From CAYMLL01 sp964390645 (GTDB lineage: Bacteria; Planctomycetota; UBA8108), in contig CAYMLL010000072.1 in NCBI GenBank assembly GCA_964390645.1, forward strand, positions 1 through 27,256: a stretch of DNA of 27,256 nucleotides. The letters are read 5' to 3'. The translations under genes were made by a program, and so were the position numbers. Every line of letters begins with the position of its first letter. Positions within the stretch are counted from its first letter, which is position 1. The notes beneath the pieces were generated by a model. It saw nothing but the letters and a program-made list of their open reading frames with translations. It was not told where the DNA came from and searched no databases. Positions 15,280 through 23,572 of the stretch are shown in pieces.

Positions 15280-17139
15280 CTAGCGACCGAGCCGGCGGAT
15301 CCTCACCTGTCGGAACTCCACGATCGCCGTCGCGTGGTGAAGCTGCAGGAGGATCGCCCCGACCCGGTAGCGATTCTCCGGGTCGCGGCAGTCTGCGGCG
15401 GGATCACCGTTGACCCAGGTGCGAAGGTGATCGCCTTGGGCGCGGATGCGCACCGTGAACCACTCGCCGTCCTTCACGCCGGGATCCTCTGCTCGCGCAC
15501 CCGGAACCCCGAGGCTGTAGATGCTACCCGTCGGGTTGTTCCGGTCACCGTTGTCACACTGAGCCTCGTAGCCTGGAGGAAACTCGGTCTCCTGATCGAC
15601 GTGGGGTCCGCAGCGGAAGTAGATGCCGCTGTTGCCACGCCCGGTCTTCGGATCGCCGATGCGGACCTCCGCGAAGAGCTCGAAGTCGTCGAAGGTCTCG
15701 GTCGTCGAGAGGTATCCCTTGCCGCCGGTCCCCCGCAGCACACCGTCCTTCACCCCCCAGCGCGGCTTTCCCGTCCACTCGTGCACGAGCCACCCATCGA
15801 GGGTCTTGCCGTCGAAGAGCTCGATCCAGCCGCCGTCGCGAGCGTTCGATGCCTCCGGGTGCTCGAAGGCAGCCAGGGGTAGATCGAGCGGCTCGTAGGT
15901 CAGCGTCAGATCCGGGGTCTCGATGCGCCGCCCCTTCTCGAAGAGTGAGCGCATCGACGCGTCCAGCACTCCGGTCGTGAGCACCGTTCGCTCGACGGGA
16001 TAGACCGGCTCGCCGCGAATCACGAGCTCACTGATCGCGTTCGCCAGGTAGGAGAAGTGCCCCCAGGTCGGCTCCTGGAGCCAGAACCGGGTCGACAACG
16101 GGGTCGCGAAGCCCTTGAAACGAGCGGCGAAGAGAAAGTCGTCCGCGTCCGGTAACATGACGACGGAGGCGCGCAGGCCGTCGCGGTACTCGACGAGAAA
16201 GACGACGGGCTCGCGCGGAAGTTCCCGGTACCTCTTGTCGAGCGGAGGGTCATGGCGGGTCAGAGCCGACTCGAGCAACTCCTTCGAGAAGCGCCCCGCC
16301 TCCATCGCCTCCCATACCGCGTCGCCGCGAAGCGCTTGCACCGCACGCACGCCGGTCTCACCACCGCGACGCCGCTCGACCATGCACTGAAGCGTCTCGA
16401 GCGCGTGAAAACCGTAGGCCTCGATGCCGCCGTAGCCGACCGCCAGCGCCTCCTCGACAGGAAGCCCCTTCTGGACATCGAGCCACGGACGCCGCCATGC
16501 GAGCGGCAGTGACGAACCCGCCATGAACGGGATCCGCAGCCTCCTTGCGGTCTCGTACATGTGCTTCGCGTCCTTCCAATCGGCCGCAAGATGCTTGTCG
16601 TTGAAAATCGGGACGACCTTGCCAGCCTCCTTGAAAGCCGCGACGGTCTCATCGAAGAAGCGCCGACGCGGGTAGAGACGCTGCCCGCGCTCGTTGAGCG
16701 GATAGCTGCCGTGCTCGCCGATCAGGACCACGCCGTCGACCGCGAGCTTACCGTTCTCGTCGAGAATCGCCTCACGAATCGACCCTGCGATCGGAATGCC
16801 GTACTGGCGCCCGAGCGGTCCACTGAGATCGCCCCGCGCAGTCTGGTCGACGTACATCGACCGCACGCGCACCCCGGACCGCTGCGGGTAGACATCGAGC
16901 GACCACCCCTGAATGAGGCGCCCGAGGATCACGTCGGCGTGCGACCCCGGACGATACTCGGTGACGATCGCCGCGATCGGGGCGGACAGGAAGGACACGC
17001 GTCCGACGCTCGCGGCCGGCTCCGCAGTGCAGATCCCGACCGAGCCTCCGGCGCAGTTCAGCCAGACCATCGCCGCAAGGAGCGCGCTGCTCGGAACACC
17101 CCGTCGACGGCCGGGTACACCGTTAGTGGATTCGTTCAT
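15280..17139 (-). CDS. Secreted protein with C-terminal DUF1080 (3-keto-disaccharide hydrolase) domain
   Basis: 619 aa with a Sec-type signal (SSALLAAMVWLNCAGGSVG). Residues about 45-415 form a well-conserved but uncharacterised planctomycete/acidobacterial domain with a Rossmann-like opening (AAIVTEYRPGSHADVILGRL). Its signatures are VDGVVLIGEHGSYPLNERGQ, YPRRRFFDETV, PIFNDKHLAADW, IPFMAGSSLP and AVGYGGIEAYGFHALETLQ. Residues about 420-619 are DUF1080-like: ELFDGKTLDGWLV, the FDDFELFAEVRIGDPKTGRG stretch, NSGIYFRCGP and the closing IVEFRQVRIRRL. DUF1080 folds are concanavalin-like and include 3-keto-glycoside hydrolases; other members only bind sugars. The N-terminal family is often found near sugar metabolism genes, by recollection. 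GAGG lies about 11 bp before the ATG. It converges on the PQQ-propeller gene with a 13-bp spacer. Confidence 0.85.
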   Translation of the reverse strand: MNESTNGVPGRRRGVPSSALLAAMVWLNCAGGSVGICTAEPAASVGRVSFLSAPIAAIVTEYRPGSHADVILGRLIQGWSLDVYPQRSGVRVRSMYVDQTARGDLSGPLGRQYGIPIAGSIREAILDENGKLAVDGVVLIGEHGSYPLNERGQRLYPRRRFFDETVAAFKEAGKVVPIFNDKHLAADWKDAKHMYETARRLRIPFMAGSSLPLAWRRPWLDVQKGLPVEEALAVGYGGIEAYGFHALETLQCMVERRRGGETGVRAVQALRGDAVWEAMEAGRFSKELLESALTRHDPPLDKRYRELPREPVVFLVEYRDGLRASVVMLPDADDFLFAARFKGFATPLSTRFWLQEPTWGHFSYLANAISELVIRGEPVYPVERTVLTTGVLDASMRSLFEKGRRIETPDLTLTYEPLDLPLAAFEHPEASNARDGGWIELFDGKTLDGWLVHEWTGKPRWGVKDGVLRGTGGKGYLSTTETFDDFELFAEVRIGDPKTGRGNSGIYFRCGPHVDQETEFPPGYEAQCDNGDRNNPTGSIYSLGVPGARAEDPGVKDGEWFTVRIRAQGDHLRTWVNGDPAADCRDPENRYRVGAILLQLHHATAIVEFRQVRIRRLGR

Positions 17140-17160
17140 GTCCGGTCTGTCCCTCGTATG

Positions 17161-17180
17161 GCGCCCCCACCCGGTGGCGC
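17161..17180. other. Inverted repeat between spermidine-synthase-like and DUF1080 genes
   Basis: GCGCC (17161-17165) pairs with GGCGC (17176-17180), with two more G-C pairs inside after one mismatch. It sits in the 90-bp spacer between two minus-strand genes. It could be a weak terminator or chance; no U-tract. Confidence 0.25.
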
Positions 17181-17229
17181 GTGTTCGCCATCATCATGCG
17201 CAATCGACCCGCCGAAACGAGGCCTCCCG

Positions 17230-17916
17230 TCAACGACGGGCGAGGAACACGACGTCGTCCTGCTTCTCGTCGATGAGCTCGTTCTCCCACGTCACCGACT
17301 CGGCGCAAGCCTCCGAGAAGACGCTACGCAGCGCGCGGAGAAACGCCTCGCTCCCGGCGCTCGACCAGACCGCCAGCACGCCTCGATCGGCGAGATGACG
17401 CCGCGCCACTGCGAGTCCGTCGGCGCCGTAGAACATGCCGTTGCGCGGGTCGAGAAGCTCGTCCGGCGAATGATCCACGTCGAGGAGAACCACGTCGTAG
17501 GATTCCGCCGGCTCACTGGTGAGACGCCGGAACACATCGTCCTGGATCACGCGAACGCGATCGTCGCCGCTCAGCGTGTCCGCGAGTGGATGGAGCCCCC
17601 GGTCGAGCCAGGAGATCACCTGTGGAAGCAGCTCCACGACGTCCACGCGGGCCACCGTCGGCGACGCAACGGCCTCGTGCGCCGTGTAGCCCAGACCGAG
17701 TCCCCCGACGAGAACCGACAGCTCTCGACCACCATGAAACGCCAGGGCACGACGCGAAAGCTCACGCTCGGACAGCGTGTTGTGGCTCGACATCAGGAAC
17801 TCGTGGTTCACCGTCACCTCGGTGACGAAGGTGCCCGGCTGCGAAAGGAGCTCTCGTCGTCGAAGGCAAAGAGCCCCGATCGAGGACTCGGTGTAGTCGA
17901 GAATCTCGATGTTCAT
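17230..17916 (-). CDS. Spermidine synthase-like methyltransferase-fold enzyme
   Basis: 228 aa from the ATG at 17916 (MNIEILDYTESSIGALCLRR); the frame runs on to 18105 but that extension is Arg/Ser/Ala-rich and looks non-coding. Aminopropyltransferase/SpeE-like features are seen. The SAM-site loop is VLVGGLGLGYTAHEAV, the acidic strand end is ARVDVVELLPQVISW, and YDVVLLDVDHSPDELLDP matches the SpeE-family 'YDvil.D..d' strand. The beta-rich N-terminal tetramerisation domain of true SpeE is shortened here, and the gatekeeping Tyr and Asp residues of spermidine synthase cannot be assigned by eye. A methyltransferase or other group-transfer role is therefore equally possible. Cytoplasmic, no signal peptide. 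No polyamine genes lie nearby. Confidence 0.8.
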   Translation of the reverse strand: MNIEILDYTESSIGALCLRRRELLSQPGTFVTEVTVNHEFLMSSHNTLSERELSRRALAFHGGRELSVLVGGLGLGYTAHEAVASPTVARVDVVELLPQVISWLDRGLHPLADTLSGDDRVRVIQDDVFRRLTSEPAESYDVVLLDVDHSPDELLDPRNGMFYGADGLAVARRHLADRGVLAVWSSAGSEAFLRALRSVFSEACAESVTWENELIDEKQDDVVFLARR

Positions 17917-18367
17917 CCCGGTTCTGGTCGCCTCCGGCCGGACGATCGCGGCTGCCGAGCTCTGACCACCTCCTCGAACCGACCGCCCGGCCCGGGCAAG
18001 ACGGCGAGATTCGAGCCGGCAGTCCGTCCAGGAGGCGCCTGATGCACGAACCCGAGAGTCATCGGGCGGGGACCGAGCCGCCAGACCGCAGGCGATGCGC
18101 TGCATCGTCGAGCTCCGGCGATACGTGATCCCAGTGACGAAGAGCCGCGGCGAAATGGGCGCTGCTTGGACGCCGAGTGAATTCTCTCAACCAGGTTCCG
18201 GCCCCCGGATAGCCCGTTGAAAGGACAATTCCGGCCGAATGCCGGCAATTCTACCCGATTCCTGCGGCGCTGAAACTCAACGAGGAGCCACCTCGCTTGC
18301 GTTTCAGCTTCTTGATCTCGAACAGAATCCCTCGACCTCCGCTCGAGAACATCTTCTCAACGGACTG
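17917..18367. other. Intergenic stretch without a recognisable gene
   Basis: About 450 bp between two minus-strand genes. It contains an imperfect hairpin (18227-18250) and an AT-richer patch around 18230-18375. No ORF with coding character and no tRNA or riboswitch fold is apparent. It is expected to contain the promoter of the spermidine-synthase-like gene. Confidence 0.6.
18227..18250. other. Imperfect inverted repeat
   Basis: AATTCCGGC (18228-18236) pairs with GCCGGCAATT (18241-18250) around a short loop, with one bulged C. It lies about 120 bp after the stop of the 18368-19231 gene on the minus strand. Possible terminator or binding site; no U-run follows on either strand. Confidence 0.3.
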
Positions 18368-19231
18368 TTAACGGCCGAGGCGATCGATCAGCTCGACCAA
18401 CTCCCGTGGCGGCTCCGGCACCCGCCAGCGTCCCGGAAAGATGCGAATCCGCAGTGGCGCCATGATCTGATCTCGCCAGCGAAACATCGAGATCTGGTTG
18501 TATCGCTCATTGACGCCCAGACCTTCGTCTCCAGCTCCCCCCTTGACGGAACGCACGCCCAGCATGCCCGACACGGTGAGCACGATCGGATCCTTGTGGT
18601 CTGCCGACACATGACGCGAGGAGAACGAGAAGGTGTGACGGTCGGCCAGCGCGAGCTTCTTCTTGCCGACCTTCCTGGGAGCGTTGGGAACATACTGATA
18701 CACCTCCCAGATCTTGCTGCGAGGCTTGCGCTTCTCCTCGACGATGTGCATCGCCGCCTTCCTCCCCTTGGTCTTCACGTCGAAGTGCCTGGTCGGCTTG
18801 GAGATGTAGAAGGGTCGTGACTTGCCACTCGAGCCCGAGACCGTGACGATGAAGAGCGCCTTGTCCTTGTGGTACTTGTACTTCTTGTAGGCAGCGACGA
18901 GCTTCTTCCCGAGCGTCTTGTCATCGTAGCCGGCCCTGTCCAGCTCCTCGCACTCGCGCGACATGAAGTAGTGAAGCGCGTTCGGAACCGACCTGACACG
19001 AACCCTCAGCTCCCCGGAGACCTCGTCCTGCGGGTCGACCGTCTCGAGAAGCTGGTGATAGTCCCCCGGCGGCAGGACCCAGATCTCGTCCCTGCTGCCC
19101 GCCTTCTTCGTCTTCTTCGAGTCCCGGTCCTTCGCTGCCGCACCGCTGGACGCGAAAAGCGCGATCGTCGCGATCACGAACACCCACCCACACGCGACTG
19201 TCGAAGCCCGGTTCTCCAGATCGAGGGTCAT
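18368..19231 (-). CDS. Secreted Lys-rich hypothetical protein
   Basis: 287 aa, not recognised. An AAGGAG ribosome-binding site eight bases before the ATG supports the start. A signal peptide (VACGWVFVIATIALFASSG) with predicted cleavage in GAAA|KD precedes a strongly basic region (DRDSKKTKKAGSRD). The mature domain contains WVLPPGDYHQLLETV, a helix with ALHYFMSRECEELDRAGYDD, a Lys/Tyr segment (KKLVAAYKKYKYHKDKALF), beta-like strands (FIVTVSGSSGK, IWEVYQYVPNAPRKVGK) and a C-terminus rich in Arg and aromatic residues (SMFRWRDQIMAPLRIRIFPG). The gene appears less GC-rich than its neighbours in the 18600-18960 part. It is monocistronic, with about 450 bp to the next minus-strand gene, and diverges from the 62-aa gene. 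A periplasmic or surface location is inferred; no function is proposed. Confidence 0.78.
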   Translation of the reverse strand: MTLDLENRASTVACGWVFVIATIALFASSGAAAKDRDSKKTKKAGSRDEIWVLPPGDYHQLLETVDPQDEVSGELRVRVRSVPNALHYFMSRECEELDRAGYDDKTLGKKLVAAYKKYKYHKDKALFIVTVSGSSGKSRPFYISKPTRHFDVKTKGRKAAMHIVEEKRKPRSKIWEVYQYVPNAPRKVGKKKLALADRHTFSFSSRHVSADHKDPIVLTVSGMLGVRSVKGGAGDEGLGVNERYNQISMFRWRDQIMAPLRIRIFPGRWRVPEPPRELVELIDRLGR

Positions 19232-19404
19232 GACGGGTTCTCCTTGGCTGCAAGCTCACCGAACAAGAGCATATCGCGACATGGTTCATGCTACCGGCAC
19301 GTTCCGGGAAGCACAAGCCTCCCACGTTGCCCCTGCAGTCGACTTCCGAGTTCGCCGATAAGACGGTTGAGAGGGTGTTCCCGAATTCTGACAGGGGTAT
19401 CGAG

Positions 19405-19593
19405 ATGCAGGAATCCGCCTACGACTGCAACTGCGACGTCGTCATCGAAATGCAGGAGATGGGTGTCGGAGTCGAGGAGGTCCTCCAGTACATTCGCGGC
19501 GTGCTCAGCAAGCAGGAAATCCGCCACATCCGAAAAGAGCTCGAGCGAGTCTCGTCGTCATCGAAGCCGGCCATCGAGCAGTTCTACGGCTGA
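19405..19593 (+). CDS. Small hypothetical protein, 62 aa
   Basis: The ATG at 19405 follows a strong AGGGG (19393-19397) with seven-base spacing; the frame could extend upstream to 19288 but that part lacks coding character. The protein starts MQESAYDCNCDVVIEMQEMG and continues with an amphipathic helical part (VEEVLQYIRGVLSKQEIRHI) and a polar tail ending AIEQFYG. No signal peptide or membrane segment; acidic N-terminal half with a CxC pair (Cys8, Cys10). It sits between the divergent secreted orphan and the convergent rnd gene, with only 12 bp between its stop and that of rnd. Not recognised; it may be a small regulatory or adaptor protein. Confidence 0.6.
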   Translation: MQESAYDCNCDVVIEMQEMGVGVEEVLQYIRGVLSKQEIRHIRKELERVSSSSKPAIEQFYG

Positions 19594-19605
19594 TCGGTCA
19601 CGAGA

Positions 19606-20781
19606 TCAGTCCCGACGCGAGCCGATGACCACTTCGCCGGTGCTCGGATCGACCGCGAGGTTGTGGCGTCCGTCGAGCAGGCCGACGAGGTCCGCACCGA
19701 TCATGTCGTGCCGCCATCCCGACAGAACGCGAAGCGAGCTGTCGTCGAGCGCGCCGGCTCGCTTCTGCCGCACGAGCTCGCGAAGCTCGGAGCGGGTCGC
19801 GAAGTAGCCAGGGCTCACATGTAGCTCCCCGGATCGCGCCTTCAAGAAGGTCTCCAGCAGGTCGACCAGAATCGCCACGGACGAGTCCTTCGCGGGTCTG
19901 TCGAGCACCGGAGGCCACTCGGTCTGCGGAAGGTCGAGAGCCCGACGCACGTGCTCGATGATCTCCTTGCCGCAGCGTCGTGCCAGCTCGGGGTGAACCC
20001 CTCGAAACGAGCGCAGGTCATCCTCCCTGGTCGGCTTGGCCCTGACGAGTTCGACGAGAAAGTCGTCGCTGATGATGTGGCTGCGTGGTCGGTCGCGATT
20101 CGACGCCTCCCGGTCACGCCAGGCTGCGAGCGCCTGCAGCATCGCCAGCTCCCTGCGGCCGAGCTTCGCGGCCCCCTTGACCCGCCGGTAGAGCAGCGAC
20201 GGATCAGGCCGGTAAAACGTCGGATCCTCGTAGACTCTCAGCTCCTCCTCGACCCAGGACATCCGACCGCGCGCCTCGAGATCCTTGACGAGCAGCTCTC
20301 GCATCCGATGCAGGTGCACAACATCGTCGAGCGCGTAACGAATTTCCTGATTCCGGAGGGGACGTCGCTCCCAGTTGGTGAGGGTCTTGCTCTTCGACAG
20401 CCGCACGTCCACCAGCTTGAGCACGAGCCGCGAGTATCCGCACGCATCTCCATGACCGAGCAGCGCGGCAGCAATCTGCGTGTCGAAGACGTTGCGTGGA
20501 ACGCTCTGGCCGTCCCCGAAGAAGATCTCCATGTCCTGCTGCCCGGCGTGGACGATCTTGCAGACGTCCGGATCGGCGAGCAGACGGCTGAGCCCCGAGA
20601 AGTCGTCGATCGAGAGAGCGTCGACAGCGACCGCTTCTTCCGCGAGCCCGATCTGCAGGACACAGAGGAGCGGGCGATAGCGACGCTCGCGGATGAACTC
20701 GGTATCAAAAGCGACCAGACGCTCCTGTCGACATCGGAAAATCAATTCGTCGAAGAGCGTCTGATCCGCGATGAGGTTCAT
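19606..20781 (-). CDS. rnd: Ribonuclease D
   Basis: 391 aa, near the usual length of about 370-390. The start ATG at 20781 gives MNLIADQTLFDELIFRC, the normal RNase D opening; the upstream extension to 20874 is Pro/Arg-rich and would overlap the surE promoter. The DEDD exonuclease residues are visible: Asp26 and Glu28 in AFDTEF, Asp83 in HAGQQDMEIFFG, and Tyr149/Asp153 in RYALDDVVHLHRM. An HRDC domain (about 215-290; RRELAMLQALAAWRDREASN, then DDFLVELVRAKP) and a second, weaker HRDC-like C-terminal region follow. The enzyme trims 3' ends of tRNA precursors and other structured RNAs in the cytoplasm. It is divergent from surE with a 113-bp spacer. Confidence 0.95.
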   Translation of the reverse strand: MNLIADQTLFDELIFRCRQERLVAFDTEFIRERRYRPLLCVLQIGLAEEAVAVDALSIDDFSGLSRLLADPDVCKIVHAGQQDMEIFFGDGQSVPRNVFDTQIAAALLGHGDACGYSRLVLKLVDVRLSKSKTLTNWERRPLRNQEIRYALDDVVHLHRMRELLVKDLEARGRMSWVEEELRVYEDPTFYRPDPSLLYRRVKGAAKLGRRELAMLQALAAWRDREASNRDRPRSHIISDDFLVELVRAKPTREDDLRSFRGVHPELARRCGKEIIEHVRRALDLPQTEWPPVLDRPAKDSSVAILVDLLETFLKARSGELHVSPGYFATRSELRELVRQKRAGALDDSSLRVLSGWRHDMIGADLVGLLDGRHNLAVDPSTGEVVIGSRRD

Positions 20782-20847
20782 TCGCGCGTGTCCCGCGACA
20801 GGAGGCCCGGTGGAAGGAGCGCCGTAAAGTAACAGAAAGCCGTCGGG

Positions 20848-20875
20848 TGGAAAAGGGCCACGTCGTCGGTACAAT
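20848..20875 (+). promoter_or_regulatory. Putative sigma-70-type promoter for surE
   Basis: TGGAAA (20848-20853, four of six matches to TTGACA), a 16-bp spacer and TACAAT (20870-20875, five of six matches to TATAAT). Transcription would start about 12 bp before the surE ATG, giving a very short leader that just includes the AGGAG at 20885-20889. A start a few bases either side is possible. Confidence 0.45.
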
Positions 20876-20894
20876 CTGGCGCTCAGGAGACAGC

Positions 20895-21593
20895 ATGAAG
20901 CTCGTACTGACGAACGACGACGGCATCGACGCTCCCGGCATCGATGCGCTGCGACGGGCGTGCGAAGGACTCGGCGAGACGGTGACGGTGGCGCCGAACG
21001 ATCCGCTCTCGGGTGTCAGTCATCGCGTGACAACACACTTCCCGATCCCGGTGCGGGTGGAAGACGACGGCCGTCACCGCGTCTGCGGAACTCCAGCGGA
21101 CTGCACGCGCCTCGCACTCGCCGAGATCGTCCCCGACGCGGACTGGGTCCTGGCGGGTATCAATCAGGGCGCCAACCTCGGCACCGACGCCTACCTGTCC
21201 GGCACCATCGCGGCGGTTCGTGAAGCGGCCCTTCTCGGCAAGCCTGCGATCGCCGTCTCGCAGTACATCGGCCTGGGCCGCAAGCCGGACTGGACCCTCG
21301 CCACGCGGCGTGCGGCGCGGGTCATCCGCGAGATCATCGCCTCACCGGTGGATCGCGCGCACTACTGGAGCATCAACCTGCCCGACACGGGAGCGAGCGA
21401 CGCCGACCCGGAAGTCGTCCGCTGCGATCTCGACTCCTCGCCCATGGCGGTGCGCTTCGAAAGCACCGAGGAGGGCTACGTCTGGGCGGGCGACTACCAC
21501 GGACGCCCCCGGATTCCGGGCCGAGATGTGGACGTCTGCTTCGGCGGCCGCATCGCGGTGACACGAATTCCGCTGGACCTGGCAGCGGGTTAG
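20895..21593 (+). CDS. surE: 5'/3'-nucleotidase SurE
   Basis: 232 aa, slightly under the usual 250. The ATG at 20895 has AGGAG (20885-20889) five bases upstream and gives the standard MKLVLTNDDGIDAPG start, with metal-binding Asp8-Asp9. Further family motifs are the APNDPLSGVSHRVT loop (metal-binding Asn plus SG), CGTPADCTRLAL, and GINQGANLGTDAYLSGTIAA, which carries the active-site Asn and the 'SGT' loop. SurE is a divalent-metal-dependent nucleoside 5'-monophosphate phosphatase, linked to stationary-phase survival and often neighbouring pcm or rpoS in Proteobacteria; neither neighbour is present here. The C-terminal domain-swap hairpin region appears shortened relative to E. coli SurE, as in several other phyla. 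Cytoplasmic. Confidence 0.96.
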   Translation: MKLVLTNDDGIDAPGIDALRRACEGLGETVTVAPNDPLSGVSHRVTTHFPIPVRVEDDGRHRVCGTPADCTRLALAEIVPDADWVLAGINQGANLGTDAYLSGTIAAVREAALLGKPAIAVSQYIGLGRKPDWTLATRRAARVIREIIASPVDRAHYWSINLPDTGASDADPEVVRCDLDSSPMAVRFESTEEGYVWAGDYHGRPRIPGRDVDVCFGGRIAVTRIPLDLAAG

Positions 21594-21600
21594 CGCGGCG

Positions 21601-21621
21601 GGCTGAATCGGCGGGTCAGCC
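21601..21621. terminator. Possible hairpin terminator after surE
   Basis: GGCTGA (21601-21606) and TCAGCC (21616-21621) form a six-base-pair stem with a nine-base loop, starting seven bases after the surE stop. No clear U-tract follows. The remaining sequence to 21837 between surE and the convergent flotillin gene holds nothing recognisable. Confidence 0.35.
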
Positions 21622-21837
21622 TCGAATCTCGCCATTTTCCGGGACATGGCGGGGGCGGCCGGCGCGTGGACCATCGCACCGGCCCCGGGCGTCTCGACAC
21701 GTCCGGTCTTCGCCGGCGGTGGCGAGAGTGCTGCCGACCCTTCGAGGACAGCACAGTTCCCGGAGTCCGGTGCCCGCCCCCGCCTCCGTCCGCGAACCCC
21801 CAATCGGAACGCGAACGGAAACGGGACAGGTCCCCGA

Positions 21838-23547
21838 TCAGCTGCTCTTCTTCGGCGGCCTCGGCGACTTCGGTGGCGCTCCCACACCACCTCCGTCATC
21901 CGGCTCCGGCGCCCTGGCGATCACCGGACTCGCCGCCGCATCGACGGCCCGAGCAGCCCCGTCAGCACCCTGCTGCTCCGCCAGCTTGCCGAAGAACTTC
22001 GGCATCTCGACGCCGCCGAGGTTCTTCATGATGTCGAGCAGCGGCGGCAGCGAGTTGCCGAGGCTGCGCAGGAACGAGGACGTCGAGCTCTGCCCCTTGT
22101 CTCCCCCGCCGCCGTCCCAGACGGTGATCTTGTCGAACTTGATGTTCGACAGCGCCTTCGCCGAGGTGTCGGCAAGGTGATCAAAGTGCTCCAGCATCAG
22201 CATCTGGAAAGCCGCCTGCACGTCGCCACAGCCGGCAACGATCTCCTTCAGACCTTCTGCCTTGCGCGACAGGACCTCGTACTGTCCGCGCGCCTCGGCC
22301 TCGAGCTTCGCGTACATCGCGTGTGCCTCGCCGTCAGCCACGATGCGCGTCTGGTTCGCGACACCCTCGGCCTCGATACGCCGCTTCTCGGCCTCGGCCT
22401 CGGCGTCGACGATTGTCTGCGCCTTCTGCGCGCGCGCCGGCGCCTCGAGCTGAGCGCGCTGTTGAGCTTCGATCTTCGCGCCCTGCGCCTCCATGGCCTT
22501 CGCCTGGGCCAGGAACTGGCGCGCCTCGACTTCCGCGGCCGCCTCGCGTTTCTTCGCCTCTCCCACGAGGTAGGCCTCGGCCTCCTTCACCTGCAGCCCG
22601 GCGTTCGAGCCGGCGACCTCCGCCTTCGATTCGTTCTCGCCGACGACCGCCTTGGCGTTTGCGTCGGCGATATTGATACGCATCTGTCGCTCGGCGTTCT
22701 TGACCTGCGACTCCTTCTGGAACCCCGCCGACTCCTCACCGATATCCTGCTCCTTCTGCAGGTCGGCGATCTTTATCGCACGATCGCGCTCGGCCTCGCG
22801 CGTGCCGATATCACGGGTCTTGTTGGCCACCGCGACCTGAACCATCTGCTCACGTTCTGCCTCGGCGACCCCGATGGCGCCCCGCTTCTCCTGCTCGGCG
22901 ACGTCGATCGCGGCCTGCTGCACGGCCTCCGATGCGGCCTTACGCCCGATAGCCTCGATGTAGCCGGACTCGTCCGTGATATCGGTGATGTTGACGTTGA
23001 TCAGCACGAGGCCGATTTTCTTGAGCTCCGGCTCGAGCGACGACTGGATGCTCTCGAGGAACTTGTCCCGATCCCGGTTGATGTCCTCGATGGGCATCGA
23101 CGCGATAACCTGACGTAGCTGTCCGAAGATGATGTCCCCCGCCTGCTGCTGGATCTCCTTGACCGAGAGGCCCAGCAAACGAATCGCCGCATTGTTCATG
23201 ATCTCGGACGTCGTGCCGATGGCGACCGTGAACACACTGGGCACGTTGACGCGGATATTCTCCGACGACAGCGCCCCGGTGAGCGGAATCTCGATCTGCA
23301 TCGGGTCAAGCGAGAGATACGCATAGTTCTGGATCAGCGGCCAGACGAACGAGCCTCCTCCGTGAAGGGACTTCGATGCGCGGCCGGACGCGACCTTTCC
23401 ATAGACGACGAGAATACGGTTGGAGGGACATCGCTTGTACTGCTTGGCGAGCGCCATCAGAGCGATGAAAAAGACGACGACGATGGCCACGACGATGGCG
23501 ATCGTCGTGCCGCCGAACTCGGCGAGAAATATCGGAAATGCGTGCAT
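21838..23547 (-). CDS. Flotillin-like SPFH-domain protein (FloT/YqiK type)
   Basis: 569 aa. The ATG at 23547 is preceded by a near-perfect AAGGAGG on the minus strand. One N-terminal membrane segment (14-35; TTIAIVVAIVVVFFIALMAL) anchors an SPFH/band-7 domain (about 45-225), including CPSNRILVVYGKV, the NIRVNVPSVFTVAIG strand and EDINRDRDKFLESIQ. A long Ala/Glu-rich flotillin coiled coil follows (about 226-450), with repeats such as AEREQMVQVAVANKTRDIG and AEAEAEKRRIEAEGVANQ. The C-terminus (KITVWDGGGGDKGQ) ends in a Pro/Lys tail. Flotillins scaffold ordered membrane microdomains. The gene follows nfeD by 25 bp, the classic NfeD-flotillin arrangement, which supports the call. Confidence 0.94.
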   Translation of the reverse strand: MHAFPIFLAEFGGTTIAIVVAIVVVFFIALMALAKQYKRCPSNRILVVYGKVASGRASKSLHGGGSFVWPLIQNYAYLSLDPMQIEIPLTGALSSENIRVNVPSVFTVAIGTTSEIMNNAAIRLLGLSVKEIQQQAGDIIFGQLRQVIASMPIEDINRDRDKFLESIQSSLEPELKKIGLVLINVNITDITDESGYIEAIGRKAASEAVQQAAIDVAEQEKRGAIGVAEAEREQMVQVAVANKTRDIGTREAERDRAIKIADLQKEQDIGEESAGFQKESQVKNAERQMRINIADANAKAVVGENESKAEVAGSNAGLQVKEAEAYLVGEAKKREAAAEVEARQFLAQAKAMEAQGAKIEAQQRAQLEAPARAQKAQTIVDAEAEAEKRRIEAEGVANQTRIVADGEAHAMYAKLEAEARGQYEVLSRKAEGLKEIVAGCGDVQAAFQMLMLEHFDHLADTSAKALSNIKFDKITVWDGGGGDKGQSSTSSFLRSLGNSLPPLLDIMKNLGGVEMPKFFGKLAEQQGADGAARAVDAAASPVIARAPEPDDGGGVGAPPKSPRPPKKSS

Positions 23548-23572
23548 CGGCTATCCTCCTTCCGTCCCCTGA

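Noticed and set aside
17917..18105. N-terminal extension of the spermidine-synthase-like protein
   Set aside because: The 63 extra residues are Arg/Ser/Ala-rich with no motif; the family start fits the ATG at 17916.
21646..23118. 490-aa plus-strand frame opposite the flotillin gene
   Set aside because: Shadow of the flotillin coiled-coil codons (Leu/Arg/Asp rich); the minus strand carries the SPFH domain and a strong ribosome-binding site.
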